Assembly (NCBI RefSeq): GCF_010731615.1
Contig: NZ_AP022618.1
Coordinates: 2,480,001-2,544,000, forward strand
Source of the DNA: Mycolicibacterium insubricum
Lineage (GTDB): Bacteria > Actinomycetota > Actinomycetes > Mycobacteriales > Mycobacteriaceae
Reading direction: 5' to 3'
Length of the DNA stretch: 64,000 nucleotides
Shown in pieces: positions 21,665 through 33,603 of the stretch. The position numbers were made by a program, and so were the translations under genes. How positions within the stretch are numbered: position 1 is the stretch's first letter; each line of letters starts with the position of its first letter. The notes beneath the pieces are model-generated. The model did not search any database, was not told the DNA's origin, and saw only the letters and a list, made by a program, of their open reading frames with translations.

Positions 21665-21994
21665 TCAACCGGGCAACTTCGCCCGGTTGCCGGGGCAGAA
21701 TGACTGCACGGCGGCACCGATGAGAAATCCCGAACTGTATTCATCCATGCCCGAGTTGGTGTGCACCGTGTTCAGCAGGTCCAGGAACGGCACGTTGTTG
21801 TCGAAGGACGCGCACACCTGGTGTCCGGCGTTGATCGCGTAGGTGGTGCTCGGGTACCGGATGTGCTGTTGCTGGAGGCTCAGCAGATATGCCTTCTCGG
21901 GGATGGTGAGGTTGTCGGCGTGCGCGGCGGGGCAGACGCACACCGCAGCGACGGCCAGCGCTGCGCCCGCCGTGACGGTTCGGATGTACGCCAT
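21665..21994 (-). CDS. Secreted DUF732-family protein
   Basis: Small exported protein of a mycobacterial family (DUF732) with no known function. The 109-aa product has a signal peptide (about 1-27, hydrophobic AGAALAVAAVCVCPAAHAD) and a mature part containing the family pattern: helix YLLSLQQQHIRYP, GHQVCASFD and AAVQSFCPG, with two cysteines probably forming a disulfide. ATG 21994 gives a proper signal peptide; the longer ORF does not. The C-terminal codons lie in a terminator hairpin. Confidence 0.8.
   Translation of the reverse strand: MAYIRTVTAGAALAVAAVCVCPAAHADNLTIPEKAYLLSLQQQHIRYPSTTYAINAGHQVCASFDNNVPFLDLLNTVHTNSGMDEYSSGFLIGAAVQSFCPGNRAKLPG
21666..21689. terminator. Bidirectional hairpin between lutC and the DUF732-type gene
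   Basis: CAACCGGGC (21666-21674) pairs perfectly with GCCCGGTTG (21681-21689) around a 6-nt loop. It starts 16 bp after the lutC stop and overlaps the last codons of the convergent gene, so it can serve both. Confidence 0.65.
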
Positions 21995-22025
21995 GGTGGC
22001 CCGCCTGATCTCGTGAGTGCGGCGG

Positions 22026-22397
22026 TTACAGCCCGGTCCGGTTGCGGACGGCGTTGATGGCGCCGCGCACCGCGTTCTCGGTGGCTGCGATCGGCGAGAC
22101 GGCGACCTCCCCGACGCCCAGCAGCACCTCGACCCGGTCGACGACGTTGTTGAGCCGGTCACCGACCTCGATCAATCGCTCGGCCAGCGTATCGATGCTG
22201 CCGATGGTGTCGTTGAACCGGGCCAGCGTGTGGTCCAGCCCCTTGATCGAGGTGTCCAGATCGCTCAGCGTGGCGCCCAGCGTGGTGATCACCCCGTCGA
22301 GTTGCCCGACGGTCTGATCGGCGTTCAACGCGGCCTGGGCCAGGTTGCGGATGCGCTGTTGGGTCGGGCGGGTGCCGCGGCCGGTTCTGTCCACCAT
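22026..22397 (-). CDS. Coiled-coil protein upstream-opposed to lutC, Rv1444c position
   Basis: Function unknown; 123 aa. Residues about 25-110 are a heptad-like helical region (LDGVITTLGATLSDLDTSIKGLDHTLARFNDTIGSIDTLAERLIEVGDRLNNVVDRVEVLL), without signal peptide or membrane helix. It lies 24 bp after pgl on the same strand, the position Rv1444c holds in M. tuberculosis, so it is probably the last gene of the pentose-phosphate operon. Confidence 0.7.
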   Translation of the reverse strand: MVDRTGRGTRPTQQRIRNLAQAALNADQTVGQLDGVITTLGATLSDLDTSIKGLDHTLARFNDTIGSIDTLAERLIEVGDRLNNVVDRVEVLLGVGEVAVSPIAATENAVRGAINAVRNRTGL

Positions 22398-22421
22398 GGG
22401 TTTATTAAACCCTGCCCGGGA

Positions 22422-23231
22422 CTAAACGCCGCCCGGTTTGTCACGGCGGTCCCGGCTTCCCCTCGGCTCCGTCGGAATCTCGGTGCCGAGCGCCGAGGCC
22501 GCGGCCGCGTCCAGCAGCCACCGGGTCGCCTCGGTGCCGAACGCCCCGGCCGCCGGAACCGCGGTGGCCGGAGCCCCACCGAGCGCGGCGGCCACCGCGT
22601 CGGCCTTCTCGGCGCCGGCGACCAGCAGCCAGACCTGGCGCGAGCGCCGCACCGCGGGCAGCGTCAGGGTCAGCCGCCGCGGCGGAGGCTTGGGTGAATC
22701 ATCCACCCCGACAACGAATCTCGCGGCCTCGCGGACCGCGGGGGAGTCGGGGAACAGGGAGTTGACATGACCTTCGCCACCCATGCCGAGCAGGTGGACG
22801 TCGAATACCGGGGTGGGGGCCCCGCCGTCGGCCAGGCCGGACAGCAGCAGTTCGTAGGCGGCCGCGGCCGCGTCCAGGTTGTCGCCGAACTGGCCGTCGG
22901 AGGCCGGCATCGGGTGCACGTTGGCCGCCGGGATGTCGATGCCGTCCAGCAGCGCCTGGCGGGCCTGCAGTTCGTTGCGGTCGGGGTCGGCGGCCGGCAC
23001 GTAGCGGTCGTCGCCCCAGTACAGCTGCACCGCCGCCCAGTCGACGTCGGAGCGGTCCCGCAACCGGCGCGCCAGGTTGATCCCGGCGCCGCCGCCGGTC
23101 AGCACGACGTGGGCCACACCGCGGGCGGCGACGGCACCGGCGATCTCGCCGACCAGGGCGTCGGCGGCCGCGGTGACCAGGGTGTCGGCGTCGGCGAAGG
23201 TGAGGACCTGGGGCTGCGGGCGGTTGCTCAT
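22422..23231 (-). CDS. pgl: 6-phosphogluconolactonase
   Basis: Hydrolyses 6-phosphogluconolactone in the oxidative pentose-phosphate pathway (devB in M. tuberculosis). The NagB/SugarP-isomerase-like fold shows [32 protein letters not shown] and [17 protein letters not shown]. It is 269 aa, slightly long through an acidic and basic C-terminal tail. ATG 23231 overlaps the opcA stop by 4 bp (ATGA). Confidence 0.93.
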   Translation of the reverse strand: MSNRPQPQVLTFADADTLVTAAADALVGEIAGAVAARGVAHVVLTGGGAGINLARRLRDRSDVDWAAVQLYWGDDRYVPAADPDRNELQARQALLDGIDIPAANVHPMPASDGQFGDNLDAAAAAYELLLSGLADGGAPTPVFDVHLLGMGGEGHVNSLFPDSPAVREAARFVVGVDDSPKPPPRRLTLTLPAVRRSRQVWLLVAGAEKADAVAAALGGAPATAVPAAGAFGTEATRWLLDAAAASALGTEIPTEPRGSRDRRDKPGGV

Positions 23232-24138
23232 CGGTACTCCACTCGGTCCAGGCCGCGCAGGGCCGTCAGGTAGATGCCGTCGGGTTCCAGCCGGCGCAGA
23301 TCCTCGGCCAGGCAATCCGCGGTACCGCGGTAGGCCAGCGGCAGCAGCGCATCGGGGCGCCCCGTGCGGCTCAGCGTGGCCGTCACCCCGGGCTGCGGCC
23401 GGCTCAGCGCGATGGTCTCGGTGTCGGTGTGCAGCTCGACCAGCGGTTGCCCGACGGTCCGGTGGACCGGGCAGTCCAGTCGGCTGACCAGCCAGCCGGC
23501 CAGAATGTCGAACGCCGGCTCGGCCGCGCGTCCCCGGACCAGCACCGAGCGGACCTCGGTATCCGCACCGTCGTCGAGCGCCGCGGCCAACAGTGCCCGC
23601 CAGTAGGTGACCCGGCTCCAGCACAGGTCGGTGTCCCCGGGGGTGTAGCCGGCCAGCCGGGAGCGAATGTCGGCCAACGGATCCGGGGCGCCGGTCGCGT
23701 CGGTGATGCGGCGTAGCGCCAGCCGGCCCAGCGGATCCTCGGCGGGCGCCGCCGGTGCGGCATCGGGCCACCACGCCACCACCGGGGTGTCGGGCAGCAG
23801 GAACGGGGTCACCACGCTGGCGGCATGCTCGGCCAGCGGGCCGGACAGCCGCAGCACCACCACCTCCCCGGCGCCGCCGTCGCGGCCCACCCGGATCTGG
23901 GCGTCGAGTCGCGGGTCGCCGGCCGACGCGTCGGCCGGGCTGACCAGGATGACCCGGCACGGATGTTCGCGGCTGGCGTCGTTGGCGGCGGCGATCGACT
24001 CCTCCAGCACCGACTCGGCGGTCACCGACACCACCAGGGTCAGTACCCGGCCCATCGTCGAAACGCCCTGCTCCTCGCGCAGTGCGACCAGCCGACGGTT
24101 GACGTCGTTGGTGGTGGTGCCCGGCAGGTCGACGATCA

Positions 24139-24139
<1 letters not shown>
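23228..24139 (-). CDS. opcA: Glucose-6-phosphate dehydrogenase assembly protein OpcA
   Basis: Needed for active glucose-6-phosphate dehydrogenase in cyanobacteria and actinobacteria; in mycobacteria it always accompanies zwf. The 303-aa protein starts [17 protein letters not shown], as in M. tuberculosis Rv1446c. Conserved blocks include [46 protein letters not shown] and [19 protein letters not shown] 24139 overlaps the zwf stop; a start 15 bp further upstream is possible but not conserved. Confidence 0.94.
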
Positions 24140-25701
<1,562 letters not shown>

Positions 25702-25708
25702 CGCCGGT

Positions 25709-26824
25709 CTACCGTCGGGCGTCGAGTTGCCCGCTCACGGCGTCGATCAGCTCCTGCCAGGATTTCTCGAACTTGTCCACGCCCTCGTCCTCCAGCAGCC
25801 GGAAGACGTCGGGCAGGTCGATCCCGACGGTGGCAAGCTTGTCGAACACGATCTGCGCGGTCTCGGCGGTGCCGGTGATGGTGTCGCCGGTGATCTCGCC
25901 GTGGTCGGCGACGGCCTCCAGCGTCTTGTCCGGCATGGTGTTGACGGTGTTGGGCGCCACCAGCTCGGTGACGTAGAGGGTGTCGGGATAGTCGGGGTTC
26001 TTCACCCCGGTCGAGGCCCACAGCGGGCGCTGCACCCGGGCGCCGGCGGCGGCCAGCGCCTCGAACCGGGTGCCCCCTTCGAACACCTCCTGGTAGGCGG
26101 CATAGGCCAGCCGGGCGTTGGCGACCCCGGCCTCGCCGCGGGTGTCCAGCGCCACGTCGGTGCCGATCGCCTCCAGCCGCTTGTCGATCTCGGTGTCCAC
26201 CCGGGACACGAAAAACGATGCGACGGAATGGATTCCGGACAGGTCGTGGCCGGCCGCGCGGGCCGCCTCCAGGCCGGCCAGGTAGGCGTCCATCACCGCG
26301 CGGTGCCGCTCGACGGAGAAGATCAGCGTGACGTTCACCGAGATGCCCTCGGCGATGACGGCGGTGATCGCCGGCAGGCCCGCGAGCGTCGCCGGGATTT
26401 TGATCAGCAGGTTGGGCCGGTCGACGATCTTCCACAGCTCGACGGCCTGGCTGACGGTCTTGGCGGTGTCGTGCGCCAGCCGCGGATCCACCTCGATGGA
26501 CACCCGGCCGTCCACGCCGTCGGATGCGGTGAACACCGGGGCCAGCACGTCGCAGGCCTCGCGGACGTCATCGGTGGTGACGGTGCGGATGGTGGTGTCG
26601 ACGTCGGCGCCGGCCGCGGCCAGCTCGCCGACCTGGGCGTCATAGGCGGTGCCGCTGGTCAGCGCGGCCTGGAAGATCGACGGGTTGGTGGTGACCCCGA
26701 CGACGCTGCGGGTGGCGACCAGATCGGCGAGGTTGCCCGACTGCAGCCGCTCCCGGGACAGGTCGTCGAGCCACACCGACACCCCGGCCTGCGACAGGGC
26801 GGCCAGGTTCGGGTTCTGCGTCAT
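25709..26824 (-). CDS. tal: Transaldolase
   Basis: Transfers a dihydroxyacetone unit between sugar phosphates. The Schiff-base lysine is in [33 protein letters not shown] and [11 protein letters not shown] are family blocks. It is 371 aa, the actinobacterial long form. The ATG overlaps the tkt stop by 4 bp. A much longer in-frame ORF extends upstream antiparallel over tkt and is not real. Confidence 0.96.
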   Translation of the reverse strand: MTQNPNLAALSQAGVSVWLDDLSRERLQSGNLADLVATRSVVGVTTNPSIFQAALTSGTAYDAQVGELAAAGADVDTTIRTVTTDDVREACDVLAPVFTASDGVDGRVSIEVDPRLAHDTAKTVSQAVELWKIVDRPNLLIKIPATLAGLPAITAVIAEGISVNVTLIFSVERHRAVMDAYLAGLEAARAAGHDLSGIHSVASFFVSRVDTEIDKRLEAIGTDVALDTRGEAGVANARLAYAAYQEVFEGGTRFEALAAAGARVQRPLWASTGVKNPDYPDTLYVTELVAPNTVNTMPDKTLEAVADHGEITGDTITGTAETAQIVFDKLATVGIDLPDVFRLLEDEGVDKFEKSWQELIDAVSGQLDARR

Positions 26825-28917
26825 GGGCGTGCCTTTCCGATGCTGCGGTTGGCGGCGGCGGTGACGGCTTCCACGGTGAAGCCGAACTTCTCGAAGAGCA
26901 CGGTGTCCGACGCCGAGGCGCCGTAGTGCTCGATGGACACGATCTCCCCGGCGTCCCCGACGAACCGGTACCAGGGCATCGCGATGCCGGCCTCGACCGA
27001 CACCCGGGCGCGCACCGACGGCGGCAGCACCGTGTCCCGGTACTCCTGCGGCTGGGCGTCGAACCACTCCACGCACGGCATGGAGATCACCGCGGCGGAC
27101 ACGCCGTCGGCCGCCAGTGCATCCCGGGCGCCCAGCGCCAGGGCGACCTCCGAACCGGTGGCGATCAGCAGCACGTCGGCGTCGGCGGGGGACCCGGCCA
27201 GCACGTAGCCGCCGCGGGCCACGCCCTCGGTGCTGGTGCCGGCCAGTACCGGGACGTTCTGCCGGGTCAGGATCAGCCCGACCGGCCCGCGGCCACCGGC
27301 GCGCTCCAGCACGGCGCGCCAGGCCGCCGCGGTCTCGTTGGCGTCGGCGGGCCGGACCACCGAGAGCCGGGGGATGGCCCGCAGTGCGGCCAAGTGCTCG
27401 ATCGGCTGGTGGGTGGGCCCGTCCTCGCCCAGACCGATGGAGTCGTGCGTCCACACATAGATCGGGTCGATATCCATCAGCGCGGCCAGCCGCACCGCCG
27501 GGCGCATGTAGTCGGCGAACTGCAGGAAGGTGCCACCGTACGGGCGGGTCGGGCCGTGCAGCACGATGCCGGACAGGATCGCGGCCATCGCATGCTCACG
27601 GATACCGAAGTGCAGGGTGCGGCCGTACCAGGTGGCCGTCCAGTCCTCGGTGGAAATCGACGGCGGGCCGAAGGATTTCGCGCCCTTGATGGTGGTGTTG
27701 TTGGACCCGGCCAGGTCCGCCGAGCCACCCCAGAGCTCCGGCAGCACCGGGCCGAGCGCGGCCAGCACCGCTCCGGAGGCGGCGCGGGTGGCCGGTCCCT
27801 TGGCGTCGGGCTCCCAGGACGGCAGGGCATCGGCCCAGCCGTCGGGCAGCGTGCCGGCCTGCAGCCGGTCCAGCAGCGCCTTGCGCTGCGGCTCCCGCGC
27901 CGCCCACGCATCGAAGTCGGCCTGCCAGACGGTGTGCGCGGCGCGACCGCGGGTGACCAGCTCCCGGGTGTGGCCGATGACGGCGTCGGACACCTCGAAG
28001 CTGCGGTCCGGGTCGAAGCCGAGGATCTTCTTGGTGGCGGCGACCTCGTCGGCGCCCAGCGCCGAGCCGTGCACCCCGCCGGTGTTCATCTTGGTCGGGG
28101 CCGGATAGCCGATCACGGTGCGCAGCGCGATGAACGACGGCCGGTCGGTCACCTCCTTGGCGGCGGCGATGGCGGCCTCGATGCCGACGACGTTCTCCCC
28201 GCCCTCGACCTCCTGGACATGCCAGCCGTAGGCCCGGTAGCGGGCGCACACGTCCTCGCTCAGCGCGATGTCGGTGTTGTGTTCGATGGAGATCTTGTTG
28301 TCGTCCCAGAACACGATGAGGTTCCCCAGCTGCTGGGTGCCGGCCAGCGAGCTGGCCTCGCTGGTGACGCCCTCCTCGATGTCACCGTCGGAGGCGATGA
28401 CGAAGATGTAGTGGTCGAACGGGCTGGTGCCGGGTGCGGCGTCGGGGTCGAACAGGCCGCGCTCGTAGCGGGCGGCCATCGCCATCCCGACGGCCGAGGC
28501 CAAGCCCTGGCCCAGCGGGCCGGTGGTGATCTCCACACCCTTGGTGTGCCGGTACTCGGGGTGGCCCGGGGTCAGCGAGTCCCAGGTGCGCAGCGCCTCG
28601 ATGTCGGACAGTTCCAGCCCGAAACCGCCCAGGTACAGCTGCAGGTACAGGGTCAGGCTGGAATGGCCGCAGGACAAGACGAACCGGTCGCGGCCCAGCC
28701 ACTCGGTGTCCGACGGGTCGTGGCGCAGCTGCCGCTGGAACAGGGTGTAGGCCAGCGGGGCCAGGCTCATCGCGGTGCCAGGATGGCCGTTGCCGACCTT
28801 CTGCACCGCATCCGCGGCCAGCACCCGGACGGTATCGACCGCGCGGGTATCGACGTCGGTCCAATCGGCCGGATGGCTGGGCTGGGTGAGCGCGGCGATA
28901 TCCTCCGCAGTGGTCAC
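26821..28917 (-). CDS. tkt: Transketolase
   Basis: Thiamine-diphosphate enzyme moving two-carbon units between sugar phosphates. [16 protein letters not shown] and [20 protein letters not shown] (cofactor site), HGSALG, and [10 protein letters not shown] with the catalytic glutamate are visible. It is 698 aa, normal length. GTG 28917 ([12 protein letters not shown]) is preceded by GAGGAGATCATCT; the ORF extends 20 codons further without homology. First gene of the minus-strand operon tkt-tal-zwf-opcA-pgl. Confidence 0.96.
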   Translation of the reverse strand: MTTAEDIAALTQPSHPADWTDVDTRAVDTVRVLAADAVQKVGNGHPGTAMSLAPLAYTLFQRQLRHDPSDTEWLGRDRFVLSCGHSSLTLYLQLYLGGFGLELSDIEALRTWDSLTPGHPEYRHTKGVEITTGPLGQGLASAVGMAMAARYERGLFDPDAAPGTSPFDHYIFVIASDGDIEEGVTSEASSLAGTQQLGNLIVFWDDNKISIEHNTDIALSEDVCARYRAYGWHVQEVEGGENVVGIEAAIAAAKEVTDRPSFIALRTVIGYPAPTKMNTGGVHGSALGADEVAATKKILGFDPDRSFEVSDAVIGHTRELVTRGRAAHTVWQADFDAWAAREPQRKALLDRLQAGTLPDGWADALPSWEPDAKGPATRAASGAVLAALGPVLPELWGGSADLAGSNNTTIKGAKSFGPPSISTEDWTATWYGRTLHFGIREHAMAAILSGIVLHGPTRPYGGTFLQFADYMRPAVRLAALMDIDPIYVWTHDSIGLGEDGPTHQPIEHLAALRAIPRLSVVRPADANETAAAWRAVLERAGGRGPVGLILTRQNVPVLAGTSTEGVARGGYVLAGSPADADVLLIATGSEVALALGARDALAADGVSAAVISMPCVEWFDAQPQEYRDTVLPPSVRARVSVEAGIAMPWYRFVGDAGEIVSIEHYGASASDTVLFEKFGFTVEAVTAAANRSIGKARP

Positions 28918-28976
28918 AGATGATCTCCTCGTAGGGCGTGCTGGCGCAGGCTGCCGGCGCACGGGTCGCTGCCACA

Positions 28977-28982
28977 ACCCTA
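28977..28982 (-). promoter_or_regulatory. Candidate -10 for the tkt operon
   Basis: TAGGGT on the minus strand, 60 bp before the tkt start codon, in the 205-bp divergent gap with ctaB. It would give a leader of about 53 nt carrying the GAGGAG ribosome binding site. Confidence 0.4.
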
Positions 28983-29056
28983 ATCGGCCGCCGCCGGGCC
29001 GTGCAGCGCGCCCGGGACATATTCCGCCATGCGGTTACCGGGTGACGGCCGGTGCG

Positions 29057-29079
29057 GTCTACCATTCTCTGTAGTAGAC
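29057..29079. promoter_or_regulatory. Inverted repeat upstream of ctaB
   Basis: GTCTAC (29057-29062) and GTAGAC (29074-29079) are exact inverted arms; the right side reads GTAGTAGAC. The parts CTACC and GTAGTAGA recur before ctaA (34565-34581). The site lies 44-66 bp upstream of the ctaB start. It resembles TACTAC/GTAGTA operators of BlaI/MecI-type repressors, which is a guess from pattern only. Confidence 0.45.
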
Positions 29080-29122
29080 GGCGCGCGATGCTCGGTCGCC
29101 GCCGGCAGCGAGGAGTCAGTTG

Positions 29123-30067
29123 GTGAGAATCCGCGAGGAACGCGTCGCCCCGGCGAGCGGCGGCCGCATCCGCTCCACCATGCTGGCCTACCTGGGGCTG
29201 ACCAAGCCCCGGGTCATCGAATTGCTGCTGGTCACCACCATTCCCGCGATGCTGCTGGCCAACCGCGGCAACGCCATCGACCCGCTGCTGATCCTCAACA
29301 CCCTGTTCGGCGGCATGCTGGCCGCCGCGGGCGCGAACACGCTCAACTGCGTCGCCGACGCCGACATCGACAAGGTGATGAAGCGCACAGAACGCCGGCC
29401 GCTGGCCCGGGCGAGTGTGCCGCGCAGCCACGCGCTGGTCTTCGGCCTGGTGCTGTCGGTGGCGTCCTTCTTCTGGCTGTGGCAGACGACGAACATGCTC
29501 TCGGCGCACCTGGCCGGGCTGACCATTGCGTTCTACGTGTTCATCTACACGCTGCTGCTCAAGCGGCGGACCTCGCAGAACGTGGTGTGGGGCGGCGCCG
29601 CCGGGTGCATGCCGGTGATGATCGGCTGGTCGGCGGTCACCGGCACCATCGAGTGGCCGGCGCTGGTGATGTTCGCCGTCATCTTCTTCTGGACGCCGCC
29701 GCACACCTGGGCGCTGGCCATGCGCTACAAGGAGGACTACGCCGCGGCGGGGGTGCCGATGCTGCCGGTGGTGGCCACCGAGAAGCAGGTCACCCGCCAG
29801 ATCGTCATCTACACCTGGCTGACCGTCATCGCCACGCTCGCGCTGGTGCCGGCCACCGGCTGGCTCTACACGGTGGTCGCGGCCGCCGCCGGCGCCTGGT
29901 TCCTGGTGCTGGCACACCGGCTGCAGGCCGGGGTGAACCGCGGCGAACCGGTCAAGCCGCTGAAGCTGTTCCTGCAGTCCAACAACTACCTGTCGGCGGT
30001 GTTCGTCGCACTGGCCGTCGACTCGGTGCTGGACCTGCCCACCCTGCTCAGCCTCTACGGGCCGTAG
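29123..30067 (+). CDS. ctaB: Protoheme IX farnesyltransferase (heme O synthase)
   Basis: UbiA-type prenyltransferase that adds farnesyl to heme b, first step to heme A for the aa3 cytochrome oxidase. The two Asp-rich motifs are [21 protein letters not shown] and [13 protein letters not shown], within about nine membrane helices. It is 314 aa. GTG 29123 follows AGGAGTCAGTTG; TTG at 29120 is also possible. The partner gene ctaA is 3.5 kb downstream on the other strand and shares an upstream motif. Confidence 0.95.
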   Translation: MRIREERVAPASGGRIRSTMLAYLGLTKPRVIELLLVTTIPAMLLANRGNAIDPLLILNTLFGGMLAAAGANTLNCVADADIDKVMKRTERRPLARASVPRSHALVFGLVLSVASFFWLWQTTNMLSAHLAGLTIAFYVFIYTLLLKRRTSQNVVWGGAAGCMPVMIGWSAVTGTIEWPALVMFAVIFFWTPPHTWALAMRYKEDYAAAGVPMLPVVATEKQVTRQIVIYTWLTVIATLALVPATGWLYTVVAAAAGAWFLVLAHRLQAGVNRGEPVKPLKLFLQSNNYLSAVFVALAVDSVLDLPTLLSLYGP

Positions 30068-30091
30068 CCGCGGGGAGCGCGTCGGCACCGT

Positions 30092-31564
30092 ATGGGCACA
30101 GCAAATTCGTCGCCGTCGGTGGCCATCATCGGCGCCGGGTTCGGCGGGCTCGGCATGGCCGTCAAATTCAAGCAGGCCGGGATCACCGACCTGACCCTGT
30201 TCGAGAAGGCCTCCGACGTCGGGGGAGTCTGGCGCGACAACGACTACCCCGGCGCCGCCTGCGATGTGCCCTCACACCTGTACTCGTTCTCCTTCGCGCC
30301 GTATGCCGAATGGTCCCGGCGCTTCGCCCCGCGCGACGAGATTTACGACTACCTGCGCCACTGCGCCCGCTCCTTCGGCATCTACCCGCACATCCGGTTC
30401 GACACCGAGGTCACCGGGGCGAGTTTCGACGAGGAGGCCGGCGAGTGGGTGATCGAACTGGCCGGCGGCGGCGGCACACACCGGGCCACCGTTTTGATCA
30501 CCGCGACGGGCCAGCTGAGCCGCCCCGCGTACCCGCGGATCCCGGGCCTCGACTCGTTCGCCGGGACGATGTTCCACTCGGCGACCTGGGACCACGACCA
30601 CGACCTGACCGGCGAGAAGGTCGCGGTGATCGGAACCGGGGCCTCGGCGATCCAGTTCGTCCCGCCCGTGGCCGCGCAGGCGGCCCACCTCGAGCTGTTC
30701 CAGCGCGGCGCCGCGCACGTGCTCCCCAAGCCCGACTACCCCTACCCGAAGCCGGTCCGGAAACTCTTCCGGCGGATCCCGGCGCTGCTGAGGCTGTCGC
30801 GCTGGGTCACCTACGCCGAACTGGAACCCCGCGCGCTGGCCTTCGTCGACTACCCGCAGGCCCTGCGTCTCTATGAGATCCGGTTCCGCCGCCACCTGGC
30901 CCGCGATATCCGCGACCCGCAGTTGCGCGAGCAACTCACGCCCACTGATCCCATGGGCTGCAAGCGGATTCTGCTGTCCAACGACTACTACGAGGCACTC
31001 GCGCGGGACAACGTCAGCCTGGTGACCGAGCCGATCACCGCCGTCGTGCCGCAGGGCCTGGTCACCGCCGACGGCGTGCTGCACGAGGCCGACACCATCA
31101 TCCTGGGCACCGGGTTCGCCGCCACCGACTTCCTCGCACCGATGCAGATCACCGGGCGCGGTGGCACCCGGCTCAACGACGTCTGGCGCGACGGCGCCGA
31201 GGCATACCTGGGACTGTCGGTCTCCGGGTTCCCCAACTTCTTCATGCTCTACGGGCCCAACACCAACCTGTCGCACAGCTCGATCGTCTACATGCTCGAA
31301 GCGCAGATGGGCCACGTGCTGGACGCGGTCGGCGAGATCCGGCGGCGCGGACTCAAATGGCTCGAGGTGCGCCCCGATGTACTTTCCGAGTTCAACATGC
31401 GCATTCAGCACAAACTCGACCACACGGTCTGGGCGGAGAACTGCTCGAGCTGGTACCGGACCGCCGCCGGCAAGAACACCCAGAACTGGCCCGGCTTCAC
31501 CTTCGCCTACCGCGCGGCCGCGCACCGGCTGCGCGAGTCGGACTACGACTTCGTCGGACGCTAG
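30092..31564 (+). CDS. Flavin-containing monooxygenase, Baeyer-Villiger type
   Basis: Predicted NADPH- and FAD-dependent monooxygenase; substrate unknown. FAD-binding GAGFGGLGMA is at residues 13-22, the NADPH-binding GTGASAIQ lies mid-protein, and the type I Baeyer-Villiger fingerprint FxGxxxHxxxWD appears as FAGTMFHSATWD. C-terminal GLSVSGFPNFFMLYGPNT is also typical. It is 490 aa, normal for the family. It starts 24 bp after ctaB but there is no functional link that I can see. It is not part of the M. tuberculosis gene order at this place as I remember it. Confidence 0.9.
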   Translation: MGTANSSPSVAIIGAGFGGLGMAVKFKQAGITDLTLFEKASDVGGVWRDNDYPGAACDVPSHLYSFSFAPYAEWSRRFAPRDEIYDYLRHCARSFGIYPHIRFDTEVTGASFDEEAGEWVIELAGGGGTHRATVLITATGQLSRPAYPRIPGLDSFAGTMFHSATWDHDHDLTGEKVAVIGTGASAIQFVPPVAAQAAHLELFQRGAAHVLPKPDYPYPKPVRKLFRRIPALLRLSRWVTYAELEPRALAFVDYPQALRLYEIRFRRHLARDIRDPQLREQLTPTDPMGCKRILLSNDYYEALARDNVSLVTEPITAVVPQGLVTADGVLHEADTIILGTGFAATDFLAPMQITGRGGTRLNDVWRDGAEAYLGLSVSGFPNFFMLYGPNTNLSHSSIVYMLEAQMGHVLDAVGEIRRRGLKWLEVRPDVLSEFNMRIQHKLDHTVWAENCSSWYRTAAGKNTQNWPGFTFAYRAAAHRLRESDYDFVGR

Positions 31565-32535
31565 GGCACCAGCACGATCGAGCCGACGGTCTTGCGGTCC
31601 TGCAGGTCCTGATGTGCCCGTGCGGCCTCGGCCAGCGGATAGTGTTCGCTGACCGTGATGTTCAGCACCCCCGAGGCGATCTCGTCCATCAGCTCGCCCG
31701 CGCGCCAGGCGAATTCGTCGGCGGTCCGGGTGAAGTGCGCGAGGTTGGGCCGGGTCAGGTACACCGATCCGGCGGTGTTGAGGCGCTGCGGATCCACCGG
31801 CGGGACCGGGCCCGAGGACGCCCCGAACAGCGCCAGGGTGCCGCGCACGGCGAGGCTGGCCAGGCTGGCGTCGAAGGTGGAGCGGCCCACCCCGTCGTAC
31901 ACGGCGTTGACGCCGTGGCCGCCGGTCAGTTCCCGGATCCGGTCGCCGAACTCGGTGGGATCCTCGGGGTAGTCGAGCACCGCGACCGCACCGGCGGCCC
32001 GCGACAGGTCGGCCTTGGCCTGGGTGGACGCCGTGGTGATCACCTTGGTGCCGATGCCGGTGGCCCACTGGGTCAGGATCAGCCCGACGCCGCCGGCGCC
32101 GGCGTGCACCAGCACGGTGTCCTGCGGGCCCACCGGGTACACCGACTTGATCAGGTAGTGGGCCGTCATCCCCTTCAGCAGCGCCGAGGCGATCGCGTCG
32201 GCCGCCACGCCCTCGGGCACGTAGGCAACGAAATCCGCTGGGGCAACGCAGAATTCGGCGTAGGCGCCGTCGGCGTTGGCGGTCACCACCCGGTCGCCGA
32301 CGTTGAGCGCGGCCACCCCCTCGCCGACCGCGGCGACCGTCCCGCACACCTCCGAACCGACCACGAACGGCAGTTCCCGTGGGTACAGACCGGACCGGAA
32401 ATAGGTGTCGATGAAGTTCACGCCGATCGCCTCGGCCTTGATCAGCACCTCGCCCGGACCCGGCTCGGGGCGGTCGCACTCGACGAAGGACAGGGCTTCC
32501 GGACCGCCGGTCTGGGCGACTTCGATAGCGTGCAT
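31561..32535 (-). CDS. qor: Quinone oxidoreductase (zinc-free MDR family)
   Basis: NADPH:quinone reductase-like medium-chain dehydrogenase. The nucleotide-binding motif HAGAGGVGLILTQWA and the N-terminal GVNFIDTYFRSGLYP are those of Qor (Rv1454c). No zinc-binding cysteines are present. It is 324 aa. ATG 32535 gives MHAIEVAQTGGPEAL. It overlaps the end of the monooxygenase gene by 4 bp tail to tail and is divergent from the ATP-grasp gene with a 42-bp gap. Confidence 0.93.
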   Translation of the reverse strand: MHAIEVAQTGGPEALSFVECDRPEPGPGEVLIKAEAIGVNFIDTYFRSGLYPRELPFVVGSEVCGTVAAVGEGVAALNVGDRVVTANADGAYAEFCVAPADFVAYVPEGVAADAIASALLKGMTAHYLIKSVYPVGPQDTVLVHAGAGGVGLILTQWATGIGTKVITTASTQAKADLSRAAGAVAVLDYPEDPTEFGDRIRELTGGHGVNAVYDGVGRSTFDASLASLAVRGTLALFGASSGPVPPVDPQRLNTAGSVYLTRPNLAHFTRTADEFAWRAGELMDEIASGVLNITVSEHYPLAEAARAHQDLQDRKTVGSIVLVP

Positions 32536-32577
32536 GCCACCATCATGCTTGACGACGCTTCGGTCAGTGAGGTTCGG

Positions 32578-33522
32578 ATGAAGTTGGCGCGTCCCGATGT
32601 CTTTCACCCACGCATCGTGCTGGCCGGGTGTTCTCGGCTGCCCGCCGGGGACGGCGACGACGACGGCCTGGTGCAGGCCCTGCGCGTCCGCGGCCAGCAC
32701 GCGCACTGGCTGCCTTGGGACGACCCGGCGACCCTGGCCGCGGACCTGGTGATCCTGCGCGCCACCTGGGACTACACCGAGCGGCTGCCGGAGTTCCTGG
32801 ACTGGGCCCGCGCGGTGCCGCAGCTGCTGAACTCCGCCGACGTGGTGGCCTGGAACGTCGACAAACGCTACCTGCATGACCTGGCGGTGGCCGGAGTCCG
32901 GGTGGTGGAGAGCGAGTTCTTCGATCCCGGCGAGACCGTGCACCTGCCCGGCGGCAGCGTGGTGGTCAAGCCGGCGGTCGGCGCCGGATCGGTCGGGGCG
33001 TGCCTGTTCGACGGCCACACCGCGGCCCGCCGGCACGCCGAAGCGCTGCACGACGCGGGATCCACCGTGCTGGTGCAGCCGTATGACCGGCGCATCGAGG
33101 CCGGCGAGACGGCGCTGGTGTTCTTCGGCGGCGAGCCGTCGCACGCCTTCACCAAGGCGCCGATGCTGGCCGAGGAGGGATACCCCGCCGAGCTGGACCC
33201 GTCGGGCACCTTCGCCGTCGAACAGCTGGCCGCCGCCGACCCCGATCCGCGGGTCTGGGACTTCGGCGCCGGGGTGTTGGCGGCGGCCGTCGCGCACCTG
33301 GGCATCGCCGTCGGCGACCTGCTCTACGCCCGGGTGGACCTGATCGGCGGTGCCGAGGACGCCACGCTGCTGGAACTGGAGCTGGTCGAGCCGAGTCTGG
33401 GCTGGGCCGTGCAGAGTCCGGCGGTGCGGGCGGCGGGGGAGCGCCGGTTCGCCATGGCGGTGGAATCGGCGCTGCAGCGCCTCGGCCTGGGCCCGATGTC
33501 GCACCGCCCGCCCAAGTTCTGA
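32578..33522 (+). CDS. ATP-grasp-like protein (Rv1455 type)
   Basis: Function unknown. The 314-aa protein has the look of an ATP-grasp ligase: VVAWNVDKRYLHDL, GGSVVVKPAVGAGSVGACLF (ATP-binding lysine and Gly-rich loop), TVLVQPYDRRIEAGETALVFFGGEPSHAF and a C-terminal LLELELVEPSLGW metal site. The N-terminus RIVLAGCSRLPAGDGDDDGL matches the mycobacterial family. ATG 32578 is chosen; ATG 32545 in frame would add 11 residues. Substrate cannot be inferred. Confidence 0.8.
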   Translation: MKLARPDVFHPRIVLAGCSRLPAGDGDDDGLVQALRVRGQHAHWLPWDDPATLAADLVILRATWDYTERLPEFLDWARAVPQLLNSADVVAWNVDKRYLHDLAVAGVRVVESEFFDPGETVHLPGGSVVVKPAVGAGSVGACLFDGHTAARRHAEALHDAGSTVLVQPYDRRIEAGETALVFFGGEPSHAFTKAPMLAEEGYPAELDPSGTFAVEQLAAADPDPRVWDFGAGVLAAAVAHLGIAVGDLLYARVDLIGGAEDATLLELELVEPSLGWAVQSPAVRAAGERRFAMAVESALQRLGLGPMSHRPPKF

Positions 33523-33544
33523 GGGGCGCTGAGCCCGTTTGGCG

Positions 33545-33603
33545 TCGAGTCAGACCTCAGGCGGTCGACACGCCGGTGCCCGGCAGCGCTGCGTCTGACT
33601 CGA
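33545..33603. terminator. 11-bp inverted repeat at the end of ctaA
   Basis: TCGAGTCAGAC (33545-33555) and GTCTGACTCGA (33593-33603) are exact reverse complements separated by 37 nt. One arm lies in the gap between convergent genes and the other inside the last codons of ctaA. It may be a terminator for either gene; the spacer also has GC-rich pairing potential. Confidence 0.45.

Noticed and set aside
25709..27454. 581-codon form of transaldolase
   Set aside because: The first 210 codons are the other frame of tkt; ATG 26824 overlaps the tkt stop and gives the normal transaldolase length.
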